Assembly: GCF_031755915.1 (NCBI RefSeq)
Contig: NC_083382.1
Span: 9,975,501 to 10,039,500, forward strand
From: Ziziphus jujuba
Lineage: Eukaryota; Streptophyta; Magnoliopsida; Rosales; Rhamnaceae
Length of the DNA: 64,000 nucleotides
Reading direction: 5' to 3'
The notes beneath the pieces were generated by a model. That model had not been told where the DNA came from. It did no database searches and saw only the letters and a program-made list of their open reading frames with translations. This document shows positions 45,609 to 57,308 of this stretch, one piece after another. The position numbers and the translations under genes are program-made. How positions within the stretch are numbered: position 1 is the stretch's first letter; every line of letters begins with the position of its first letter.

Positions 45609-48600
45609 TTCCACAAATTTCTTGAGACAAGTCTAGTGACTTTGTCATTACCTCCACATTTTGGAGCATTTTTTAGCGATGGTGATATACCCAGAACTCC
45701 TAGGACCCTTGCCATTACAGCTCTTGTCTTTGGTAATATTTGATTTAGCTATTTTTCCAACTTAACTGGCTGCATCTATATTTTGTTAAACCTTTACTTT
45801 TATCTGCAATTTTGAATCTTCATTTGCATTGAGTGTTATGGGGTTCTTGATCATGCATATATCATTGGTGGCTACAAATACCACAACTATTGAGGTAATA
45901 TTTCTTGCTTACCTTTATGTGTTTATTTTTTGAACTAAGAGTTTTTCTCATGCTTGCTTAAGTCACCTCAATGCCAGTTCCACCATGTAGCTAAATCTTA
46001 ATACTAAATTTACAATACTAAGAGAATTAACTGAAATCTCTCCCCAAGTCACCAATACAAGTTGGCCTGCATTACCTAATAAAAAGTTAACCAATATTCA
46101 TATATTTTAACATATGTCATATGACAGGATCCACCCCGGGAATCCTCCCAGGACCTCCCGCCTAGTGAACTCCCACTGGACAATCCCTAGAAAATATCCA
46201 ATGGAACCTCACTGTAAAACGTAGATAATCAAACACCAGCATTAACATTAATATTAATACCTCAATATATATATATATATATATAAGTCCACAACCGGCC
46301 TACTGTACTACAGGGCATAACTACACACATGAGTACCATGGTCTCTACTGAGACCCATAATTAAAATCAGAGCATTCCAAGAGTGTCAACAAAGTCTATG
46401 AGTACAAATAAGTAATAAAGGTGAAGAAAGGATAAATATGGCTGCTGTAGTGGAAGGAAACAAGCAATAAGCTATGCACGAAGTAGACTGCTACTAGCTG
46501 CCTGGGCCTAGGGAACGAATTTAAAACAATAAAACGTGAGATAAAGAAATCTCAGTGAGTGGCCTAGTATAATAGAAAAATAATGATTTATTTCTAAAAA
46601 ATCTTTCTCTCAAGACCTCTCATTCCACTCGTTGAAAAGTTCCCCGTTTAAAAATCATTTCACAAAACCCAAACTTATACCCCAATTAATATAAAAAAAA
46701 ATCGATGCTCAAAAGTATGAATGAACGATCATTGTAATATTATGAAATGTCTCAAATCTAGATGTAAACATTAGAGCATAAACTATAATAAATACAGTTC
46801 TACCAAATAAATATGAAAATGCAGAAATCACCACAATATTTGTAAATCAACAATATATACAAACATATACAATGTACCATACGATGTACCAATCTGTAAA
46901 CCGTGGGATACACCCACCTCACGACCCTTAATATATGAATGGTGTCGTGGAAATAATAAATAACCATCGGGACGTACCCAACCTCACAGTCCGTGGCAAT
47001 AATAAACCGTTGGATGATACCAAACTCACAGCACCGTGGTAATAATAATAAATCGTCAGATAAACCCGAGTCCGTGGTAATAATAGATAACCGTTGGATG
47101 AAACCAACCTCACGGCACCGTGGTAAACCCAGCGCGCGGTAATATAATATAATATAATACTGATCTATGGTATTGGCATTACATGGTACATCAATTTAAA
47201 AATAACCAATACAGTATACATGAAACAATCTTGTAAGATTATATATATACTTTTCCAAACGATACTGTATCATAAATCATAATTTAACATTTAAACTTCC
47301 ACCGCTTAATTAAATACTTTAAAATCTCAAAACATCATTTCATACGAAAACCAGAAATACCATAGTGAAATATATTCACCATAAACCAATTTTAAGCACA
47401 TAAATTATAAAATATTTGATCATGCTTAAAATCATATGATTTTCAATCTGGTTTCTCAAACCAAATAGTTTCCAAAATGATTAAAAATCTTAATTTAATT
47501 ACCAAAATATTTAAATACCACAAGTCCATTTATGGACCCATTAAAATTGAAAATCACTTAAAATATTATCAAAAGTCATATAAAATGATAACACATATAT
47601 GTGAAAGCAAATATTTATATATGCATAAAACAACATTTCAATCAAATGATATATATGTAAAATATTTAAACCACATATATACTATACTATATACCTAAAT
47701 CATTTAAAAATGATATAACCATTTACAGTACTGTAGATGCTCATGCCTGCTCCTCTACAGGATTGCCTCCAGACTCAACTCGAATGCCTGTAATAACAAC
47801 TAAACCAGAGACACTTGTATAACTCAAATGTCTCAAAATGATTTACAGTACTACAAAATTGCATAAATTTGACACCGGGCAGTCCAATTATATCGAGTGT
47901 CCTTAGGATCCGGTACCCAAAATTGGAAATTTTTACCCGAAGCCTAATATTTCAAAATCGAACCACCTAATGGGTCCTAATAATATCTAATTTCACTAAT
48001 TCAACTTCAATTTTAACTAATTTGACTAATTTTGTCCCAACACAGTCCCCAACTTATCCGAAAATTAACTAATTGATCCAAAAATGGAAAAATTATCAAA
48101 CGACCTTCAAAATTCACAAAATTTATATTGACGGAAAGCCCAAGAGACAAGGAACTCATCAGTATGCTCACCATGGTCCAAAGTTTCCTTCGGTGGCCGA
48201 AAAACACTGTTGAAGCATTGGTCGAACTTCTTGTTGTCGGATCTTTCAAACGGTGAGGAATCTGGACAAAATAACCATAGAAATGAGCTCAGAGGGGTTG
48301 AAAATAGTGGAAAAGGTGTATGGGTTGGCCTGAAATGGCCAAAAAATAAGAAAATCTAGTGACCCACCTCGCCGGCCGCCGCGGACTTTGCCGGCCCGAT
48401 CTGGGCGCGTCCGATCGCTTCTTGCCGTGAAATTTCACGGCTGAGCTCACCTTCAAGAGACATTCCTAAGTGGCTAGCGCGTGTAAGTGGTGGTTGGCCA
48501 GAAATGGGCAAAACGGCAGTGACCCGGTTCGACGGTAAATGGGTCGAAACAACCCAATTTGGACCCACGGATCTGAGGAGAGAATTTCTCAGGTTTTGGG

Positions 48601-49406
48601 AAAAACAATGGATATTTTAGGGTTTGTTTCCTATTTGAATCGCTTACCTAGGCTTATATAAAGCGTTGGGTCACTAATAGATAAAAACTGGGGACTGGCT
48701 TGGACACTGATTTAAAACTTATGCTTAAAACTTCTCAGAACCATAACTTTTTATCCATAACTCAGAATTTGGCATGCCGCTAGTCTATGAACTCGTATCG
48801 ACGAGATCTACACAATAGTACCTTGGTCAAACAAAAAATATTGGCTATTGAAAAAGTCAACTTGAACCCATATATTGTTCACTTGGTCAAACTTAGTCAA
48901 TTTGGTCAAACTTGTTTAATCATGTATATTTTTTTGGTACGGGGTGTTACATCATACCTCTTGGTTTATGAGCATATAATGCCCTTGCTTGTGAGTAAAT
49001 AGTTTGCATTTTGAATTTGGGTGCTTGTCATATCTTATCATGTGATCAGGCTTATGAGAAGAAAACCACCCCAAAATGGCGCTATGACATGGGTCGAAAG
49101 AAGAACTTTGCGCAGGTGAATAGACTAGAAACATTCCAAACTTTTATTTTCTTCAATAGTTTTCTTCATTGCTTGGATATTTTCTTGGTCTACTTCTTTT
49201 TGTTTTCATGTGCCATGCTTCTAGTGGGATTGATTGCATTCGTAACCATTAAACTATAATTTTGTATATGCATTTGTCATGTGTTCTGGATAGACAAGCG
49301 GTATTGATTCATCCTCGCATATTCAGAAGAAGATTTGCAGAGGATGCCAGCATTTAAGGGTCTTGAATATCCATCAAATCCTAATTTTGATTCGCAAGAG
49401 TTCTGA
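45609..49406 (+). pseudogene. 5'-truncated DHHC protein S-acyltransferase (PAT13-16 group) pseudogene
   Basis: Four exons of a plant palmitoyltransferase are recognisable. Exon a (45609-45732): FLETSLVTLSLPPHFGAFFS, then DIPRTPRTLAITALVF. Exon b (about 45809-45894): SVMGFLIMHISLVATNTTTI, carrying the TTxE motif. Exon c (49050-49115): AYEKKTTPKWRYDMGRKKNF. Exon d (49281-49406): DKRYW region, EEDLQRMPAFKGLEYPSNP, then FDSQEF and stop. The DHHC catalytic exons are absent. Lesions: exon b acceptor reads GCAA instead of CAG and one base is missing before the FALSVMGF segment; exon d acceptor reads CAT instead of CAG; the Trp codon of DKRYW is TGA (49305-49307). A solo LTR sits in the intron between exons b and c. 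In this family the enzyme attaches palmitate to membrane-protein cysteines; this copy cannot. Confidence 0.88.
46122..48951 (-). mobile_element. Solo LTR (2.83 kb), copy 3, inverted, with target duplication TCATA
   Basis: On the minus strand it starts TGTAACACCCCG (48951) and ends CCTGTCA (46122), the same termini as the copy at 42242-45060. It is flanked by TCATA at 46117-46121 and 48952-48956, a perfect target duplication. No internal domain. Shared landmarks include 'gatctgggcgcgtccg' and 'ctcagtgagtggcc' on the plus strand. It lies within an intron of the acyltransferase pseudogene. Confidence 0.88.
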
Positions 49407-50136
49407 GAACCATCAATACGATATGTCTTAAACACACAAATTTTCCTCGTAACACTTGATTTGAGGCCCCATAACATGTTTCTTTATTGCCGTAACTGAT
49501 TCAATAGCTTACTACACTTGGAGTAAACATGGGCATCTTCTCCTAAACATATGGTGGAGAGAGAGAGAGAGAGAGTGGGAGGGGGGGGGGGGAGAGAGAG
49601 AGAGAGAGAGAGAAGGGGGGCATTGTACAAGCATGCACCAAGAGGAAGATGTGTAGGTAGCAAAGTAATGGGAATGGATTGATAGGTTGGTGTTACTTTC
49701 ATGTTTTAACATATATATATATATATATATATATATGTAGGGAACTTGGTCACTATTGTGGAAATGCAGCCTTTTTATCATGTGGTGGTATGCTAATGTG
49801 CTTAGTGTGGATGGGGAATATAGAATCAATCACAACCAGTTTTCTTCACTCTCACTTCGTTCACTACGATATTTTGCTACTTTGCAATTACCCTTCTCTT
49901 TACGGTGTATGTTGTTCCGAAGTTCATCCGTAAACTAAAAGAAGGGTCCTATTTTCTATTTTTAGTTGTACAATATCATCCAGATATTTTGGCTCAATTT
50001 TTCAAAGAAGGGTACTATTTTCAAAAGGGAGCTTCATCTTTCAATTGATATAGTTATTTTGCTTTTGGATGCTGTTGCCTTTTATATGTAAAAAGCAAAT
50101 AATTTATAAGAATCTAACTATTGTATGATGTTCTTT
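49407..50136. other. Spacer with GA, G and TA simple repeats
   Basis: A (GA)n block with an embedded run of about 11 G lies at 49557-49619 and a TA tract at 49710-49736. No gene recognised. Confidence 0.5.
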
Positions 50137-51183
50137 ATCATTACCTAAGTTGCACTAAACAATCTCTAAGGTGTCATATATAATATCAAAATTATTTTAA
50201 TAAAATATTAAGTTTTACATTAATGGATGACATTAGTAATTTTTCCAGCAAGCTTGTTAAAATTTGAAAAAATTACCAACGGCTCCCATCGGTAACATTG
50301 ATAGGCCCTTTAGTAATTAAGAAAATACAAATTTTCTTTTTGTTTGTTAATGGATTAATGTGTTTTCTTTTTTTTTTTTATGTTTTTTCATCATTACTTA
50401 AGTTGCACTTAACAATTTCTATGGTATCATATATAATATAAAAATAAATATAATTAAATATGGAGTTTTATAAAATAAAATAAAAAGATAAATTGAAAAA
50501 TTACCAAAGGGCCCATTGATAATACCGATGGATGCTGTCAGTAATTTTTCCATATGTTTTTTTCAGCAAGCTTGTTAAAATCTGGAAAAGTTACCAATGG
50601 CCCCATCGGTAATACCGATAGGTCCTTCGATAATTATGAAAATACAAATTTTATTATTTGTTTGTTAACAGATTATTGTGTTTTTTTTCTTATGGTTTTT
50701 ATCATTATTTAAGTTGCACTCAATAAATTCTATGGTATCATACATAATATAAAAATAATTGTAATAAATTATGGAGTTTTATATTAAAAAATTAACATGA
50801 AAAATTACCAAAGGGCCCGTCGATAGTACTAATGGCTGCTGTTGATTATTTTTCTAGTAAACTTATCAAAATCTGAAAAAATTACCAATGATCCCCATCA
50901 ATAATACCAATGGGCCCTTTGGTAATTATGAATATTTAAATTTTCTTTTTCATTTGTTAATGGATTATTGTGTTTTCTTTTTTTCTTATGTTTTTTATCA
51001 TTATCTAAGTTGCACTCAACAAGTTTTATGGTGTCACACATAATATAAAAATAATTGTATTAAATTATGGAGTTTTATATCAAATAAATTTTCTTGAAAA
51101 AGTATCAAAGGGTCATTGGTAATACTAATGGGTGCTGTCGGTAATTTTTCCGGCAAGCTTGTCAAAATCCCGAAAAAATAGTG
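50137..51183. repeat. Tandem ~250-310-bp repeats, probable CACTA subterminal region
   Basis: Four units start at about 50137, 50390, 50701 and 50997 with 'atcattacctaagttgcact'. Each contains 'ttaccaatggcccatcggtaataccgatgg'-type motifs in varied form, with the near-palindrome ATCGGTAATACCGAT, and 'ggcaagcttgtcaaaatc'. The block ends AAAAAATAGTG at 51183; read on the other strand this is CACTATTTTTTCGGG, a CACTA-type terminus. Subterminal repeats of this kind are typical of CACTA transposons. No transposase and no opposite terminus seen. Confidence 0.6.
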
Positions 51184-52605
51184 ATGGTCCAGATCATAAA
51201 TCGCATTGAGGAAATACATAGATGCAATTTATATTGCTAATAACCGATAAATTGCAAAATAACTTTGAATAAAAATTTACTTTTGTAATACACATAAAGA
51301 AATAGTACTTTAAATTAAATAGTAATTTCGATAACATCACCACTATTCAAAACTAATGTGAATAGATATATACATATGTTTTCTATATATCTATACACAA
51401 CTTCTCGAAGAATTTGGATAATCCGCTTAAGAATGCATTACTCGTCAAAGTCTATTACACTTACTCAAAGACTATGATATCTGTCTGAGGGCTACAATAC
51501 TCGTCCAATCCAAAAGTTGCAATACCTCCAAATCCATTAAGTTATCTATTTGGACAAATACGACAATTGTGCGGCCGACAACAACAACAACAGCAACAAT
51601 AGTAATAGTAATCATTATCATAAATAAGTAAAATAGAACTAAAACTGATAAATACATTACATACTTTGTACACTTGTAGCGGAGATACATCAAATATACA
51701 ATATAGTACACTAATGCACAGTCCTATAATAGAAGTTGTCCATAGCTAGACCACTATTAATACGGCTAGGAATGGTTGCCTATAATGGCCGTCCAACCTG
51801 CTGATCTTGAAGGTAGCAGAAATAAGATTTTAATTTGTTCATGAACCAAGCAAGATCGTGGCCCCAGTACGGTATAATATGCTATAGCATAACATAATAT
51901 ATATTCATGATACTTTGTACGATATACCAGTGCTGTCAAATGATGTTTGGCGTCCCAAACACCACTTAACAGACGAAGAGGGAAGAAAAGAACCTACAAG
52001 TAGCCCCATTAGCATCCTAATAGTCCCAATGCTACATAATTTACCATCCTACAGTCAAGAGGAGTGATTAATGGATCATCATCATAAAAATATCTGTCTA
52101 CCTTCGCTCACTTTAGCATTCATGATGGCTAAATCTGCAGTCATTCGGCTATGGGAAGGGTGACTGATATTATCATTACTAAATACTTATCTACCCTTAC
52201 TTACCACAACTCACAAAGAACAATTAAATATAACCTATACATTAATTCATAATATAATAATACAAAACACCAATACTTTCAATACCAATTAAGTGGGATT
52301 TTCATAAACAAAAGTAATTCATATTTTAATTGAGACATTAAATGTTTAAAAGCGTTTATTTTAGGGTTTTTAATTAATTGAATACCTATACGTTTCTTTA
52401 TAAATTGCTAGTGGACCAATTGCTCACCGTTAAATAAAAGCACTTACCAAAATAAATAAATAAATAAATAAAATAAAAATAAATATACAAAAATACACTA
52501 ACTTCCAAGCAAAACCTAAAAAATGTATGGCAGCTAACTTTTCAAAGTAATTTCATCCCATCATTAACTAAAAATAAAATCAAATCAAATAAGTTAGGGG
52601 CGTGA
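51184..52605 (-). mobile_element. Possible degenerate inverted LTR of the same 2.8-kb family
   Basis: The stretch around 51925-52000 ('gatataccagtgctgtc', 'ggcgtcccaaacacca', 'agagggaagaaaagaac') follows the order of the reverse complement of 44160-44260 in copy 2. The block ends near 52605 with GGGGCGTGACG, resembling the GGGGTGTTACA end of copy 3. The rest is too eroded to align by eye. Low confidence. Confidence 0.35.
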
Positions 52606-52893
52606 CGTGTCATACCTTTGTCGCTAGGATATCCAAACATACAATTACATGGAGCATGAAAATTGCATGAAGATGTCCAAAGCAAGCAAATTAATTAACT
52701 CACTCACAACATTGTTGCATATATCAATCACATTATTTTGGTAGATAGCACCAAAGATGATAATTATACTATATATACATTAATTAATTAGCCCATACAT
52801 ATTCACAATATAACTTTATCAAAAAGTTGTAGATAATTAAAAACCAATATTGCTATAGCGCCAAATTTTTAATATAACACGGTTGCAATTAGT

Positions 52894-53259
52894 ATGGGTC
52901 ACATGTTTGGGTTTCTAATGATTTTCTTCCTTGTAGCTCCTTCTGTATTAGCCATAGCTGCTAAACATGACCAATTGGCAGAGTCTGGTTGCCAACCGGT
53001 GTTCGACGATTTCCCTTATTGTATGGAGTTCCTGGTGGGAGTGAAACCGGAACCTCCACCGGAGTGCTGTATACACGTGTGGAAATTGAACCGATTAGCG
53101 AAACACGGTATGGGTCCGGGGAGGATCTGCTGGTGCATAGAATGTATGGTGAGGGATGTTAAGCCTGAGTTGATGGCTTCCCGCATCGATGCTCTTCCTA
53201 TCTTTTGCCGTACCCATCTTAGCTTTCCCATTTCGGTTCACATGGATTGCTCCAAGTAA
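52894..53259 (+). CDS. Small secreted nsLTP-like (eight-cysteine motif) protein
   Basis: Single exon, 121 residues. Residues 1-23 form a hydrophobic signal peptide (FGFLMIFFLVAPSVLAIAA), with a probable cut before KHDQ. The mature part has the 8CM pattern of non-specific lipid-transfer proteins: C33, C43, C58-C59, C79-x-C81, C105, C119, plus an extra Cys at 84. It ends with the 'C-x(n)-P-x(n)-C-S' tail of the nsLTP_like subgroup. Such proteins bind lipids outside the cell or act in the cell wall. The mature chain is rich in Pro and basic residues at 50-77. The start is the first ATG of the frame; Met4 is possible. Isolated between spacer regions, with no partner gene. Confidence 0.85.
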   Translation: MGHMFGFLMIFFLVAPSVLAIAAKHDQLAESGCQPVFDDFPYCMEFLVGVKPEPPPECCIHVWKLNRLAKHGMGPGRICWCIECMVRDVKPELMASRIDALPIFCRTHLSFPISVHMDCSK

Positions 53260-55625
53260 TTTACTCTCTTTATTACCAATTAGTTAAATAATTAATCAAT
53301 TGAGTTACTAATTTAAGTTCATCTTGCTTTATTGTGATCTGCAGCCTGCATGGTTTTGATTAAGAATCAACTAATTATTAGCTACACGGTCCATGGAGTA
53401 CTCAATGAGAGTTGGGATATTGCTAGCTACTATATTAATTTTATGAAGTTGGGAATATCATATTATAGTTTTTCACTAAAATAAAATATTAGAAAGTAAT
53501 ACAGGTTCTCTTTTCCTCAGCGAGGAACCATAGATTGTAACAATTATCAAGTCGTATGAAATCCATTTATTTCATATTATAGATCTTTTGTAGATCAACT
53601 AATTAAGTCATAAAGTGAATGTTTTCTTAAATAATGATCTGCGTTTAGTAAGCAAAACAATGTTTTCTTGAATTATTACTATTTATTTATCAATCCTCTA
53701 ATATCTTGAATCATCAGGGCTTGATCGGTAGATATATTCTCATGAATTGCATCAATAATCATCATAATTATTTGTTAAAATTAAATATAACTAAATAATT
53801 CACCCAAGTGACAACTATACATATTCAATGTTGAAAAAGATAATAATAACTTGTTCTCAAAATAAAGATTTTTTTCTTTTTTATTTTTTTGGAAAAAGTT
53901 TTCAAAATAAATTTGTATAAGCTTTTTCTTGAATATACAAAGACTTGGCTCATATTTAACTTCGTGAAAATCTTGTTTCTTTATGCATGGTAGTATTACT
54001 TGTATGTAACTCCAAATTAGTTACTCTTAAGTGAAAAGTTTAAAATTTTCAATTATATATGTGGAATTAGGTAATTAATTTCTATGATGTTAAAGGAAAA
54101 ATAATATATATATATATATATTAAATATCCCAAAATAAATGTTGTATTTTAAAAAATGAGAGATCTATCGGTAATTCATGTGCCCACCGGTTGTGTAAAT
54201 CATATTAATTCTTTTATTTAACAAGACATTGATTAATTCACAAAATACTAAGTATACAAACTAAAAAAAGTTGACATCTGAAACCTGAAAGTAAAGATGC
54301 CCAGTTTATTTGATAAAATAAAATTAAGTATTCACTAATGTGTAATCTCGTCAACAAGAATCTTCTCCCTCTATGCTATTTTATCAAATCCAATGTCGAT
54401 TTGATATGAATGCTACTAATAAAAAAAGAGGTTGATGTTTTATGAAAAGTGGGAGTATAACTGTCTAAGATATGTTAAATTGAAATATTAAAATAATGAA
54501 ATTTTCAAAATAAAATTAATAATAATATTTATTTATATCAAATCAAATAATAAAAATTAAACCAGATATTCGAATTAGAGATAGGAGATACCTATTAATA
54601 TTAAAAATTTTAAATCTTCAAATAGGAATTAAACCCATATACCAATTGGGTATGAAAACGTCCTGTAGTCAAAGATAAAATAATAATAATAAAAATTATA
54701 AAAAAAAAAAAAAAAAAAGAGGAGCATTACATAATAGTACTAAAAATCAAATGCCGCAGCGGGACGTTTTCTGTCTCGGCCATCGATTCCTTTTGAACAA
54801 CATGCTTGCAAAGTGGATTACAGGTCGGGCGGGCCTAAAGTTTTGGTTAAACAAAATCCGGTTTGCAAGGCCGATAAATTGGACTACAGAATTTAATAAG
54901 TTAATTATTTAAGGTTGTTTAGACTTTAGAAGGGCAAGGATTGGGTTTTATTTGCATGTAATTTCATGTGTCTACTCTAGTGCTATTTACTATGCTCTTT
55001 GGAAGAAAAATATTGTGTACTTTCACAATTATATGAAATTTACCAAATACCTCTAACAAGAAAATTCCCTCCGTTTTGAATTTTTGTTTTGTTTTGATTT
55101 CTACTTTCTCTGCAGTTCCGAGTCCACACCCACACAAAAAAATTCTCTCTGTTTTGATTTTTTTTCTTTTTCTTCCCTCACTCCTCACATTCATACTTTT
55201 GAAGTGTAGTGCGTAAATCACGCCCTCTCCTTCTTGTGATTTAAAAATTTATTGTAATCCTGACCAATAAATTAATAAATAAAACACAAACACCTAGTGC
55301 TTTTTCTTGTTTTTATTTTTTCAAATATAATAAATTTATAATAAGGAGATAATTTAGATTACATTAAAATTAATTAGTTAAATTTGAAAAAAAAAAATTC
55401 CGTGTCTTTACGCCCTTCTTAATTTGGTTTTTAAGTTACTTTTTCTTAAAAAAAAATAAAAATCATAAATTGTTTCATTTTATTTTTTTGTTACCTTAAT
55501 TTTCTTTAAAAATAATTTTCATTAAATGGTTCAAAATCCTATTTTATTAAAATGTACTTTACAAAGCAGTGGAGTGATTGGTTACATATAATTAAAAAAA
55601 GGCTTTAAAAATTAATGAGAGTTAT

Positions 55626-55656
<31 letters not shown>

Positions 55657-57308
55657 TTATTTATTTTGATCGAGTTATTTTTTATATGTTAATAGTTTAA
55701 TTAATGCACTAGGTGCTTCTTTTTTCTTATCCTACTATACTTATTTAAAGAAGCACGGGCCATAATGTTTGTTCTAAAAACACTTCTTTATTTATGTGCT
55801 AAATGTGTAACTAGATTTTCTTCTTTTTTCTTTTTTTCTTTTTTTCTTTTTTTCTTTTTTTCTTTTTTTCTTTTTTTTATTGATAACATTATTATAGCTC
55901 CAGATAGATTTTCAAACTTAGTTCAGATAGTAGATTTTATGACTGTTCAAATTCCATTCAACCTTACTAAATTTTGAAATCTTTTATTTAAGATTAATTT
56001 GACTCGTTCATCAAAAATTCAAATTTAATTCAGCTTAATTCATTCAACTACAAAAATCTAAAAGTTTGAATATTTCATAGTATTTAATTTTTATTTTAAC
56101 ACTAAATTATTAATAAATTTCATTTATTCTATTAATTTATTTGAATAAAATTAAAAAGTTTATCAAATTAAATATAAAAATATTGTTTTTGTATTATAAA
56201 TATTTAGTATGCTTAAATTAATAAAATAATTTTTATTATTAATTGTGATTCTTTATAAAGATTTTTAAAGATTTTTGCTTCTGGGTCAGTGTTCTTTATA
56301 ATAAAAAATTAGAGTAATTTTGTGTTTTTTTTGGGGCCTGAGTAATTTTTTTTTTTTTTATCATTTATAAGAATTTTTCCATTTATTTCGAGCTAAATGT
56401 AAATGGTGTACCAACAAAAATAAAATTACTTAACCTGAGTAATTTTTTAATATTAAAAAAAAAAAAGGAATGTGAGCATAACGGTATAAGATATGTTAAA
56501 TAAAAGATATTAAAATAATTACATTTTTAAAATAGAATTAAAAACAATATTTTTGTCAAGTCAAATACTGAAATTGTAAAGGAGTGAGTGAATACTGAAC
56601 AAGCCTCCTTTAAAATAACACCCAATCAAAAAAATCTAAAAATATGAAATTCCTCTTTGTTTTTCTAAACCATAAATGTTAGACTTCTATAGAACTTTTT
56701 TTAAAATTTTTATTTTTATTTTTTTTTGTGATAAAAGACAACTTCTATTGAACTTGAAAAACCCTTCGAAAAGGAAAGTTTGAACCTGTTTGGGAAAATA
56801 GAAACCCAATCCAATTCTTGCGCCGAAGGAAACGTTGGCGATCAATTTTATTTTTGTGTATATATATGTAAACAATGTCTCTCTAAACAAATTAAACAAT
56901 TCACATAGCAGAAGAAATAAATTAATACTGAGATAAAGAAGATCGACCAACAAGAATTCAAGAAAATATTCGCAGAAGCAGAGAGAGACATGGATCCGAG
57001 AAAAGTTTATGTCGAACATCAATTTGTGGTGGCTTAATTTATTATTATTATTATTGTCATCCAAAAGTGGTACCCCGTTTAAAATGAATTTCTAATCCGC
57101 AAGCAAGACTCATATTTTCTACATATTTTGTTCTGTTGTACGCGTATAAACTTATCAAGGGGTAATTTTGTCCTTTTTTTGGCATCCTACTTGCTTGAGT
57201 TTGGCAGTGCGCACAAGTTGTTTGATAAATTGCTCCATTTGGTTTTTAATCGCTTATTGATTACTACAATATTAATATCATAATTTCAACATTTTGAATT
57301 CCTATATA
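53260..57308. other. Long AT-rich spacer
   Basis: No gene supported in 4 kb. It holds TA tracts (54105-54120, 55629-55652), an A-run at 54700-54718, a TTTTTTTC microsatellite (about 55823-55878) and short open frames such as 56687-57064 minus, which is hydrophobic, A/T-driven and without family resemblance. Confidence 0.45.
55823..55878. repeat. (T7C)n microsatellite
   Basis: About seven units of TTTTTTTC in a row on the plus strand. Confidence 0.9.

Noticed and set aside
56687..57064. 125-codon hydrophobic minus-strand frame
   Set aside because: Composition follows AT-rich DNA (Asn, Leu, Phe, Lys runs) and no motif supports it.
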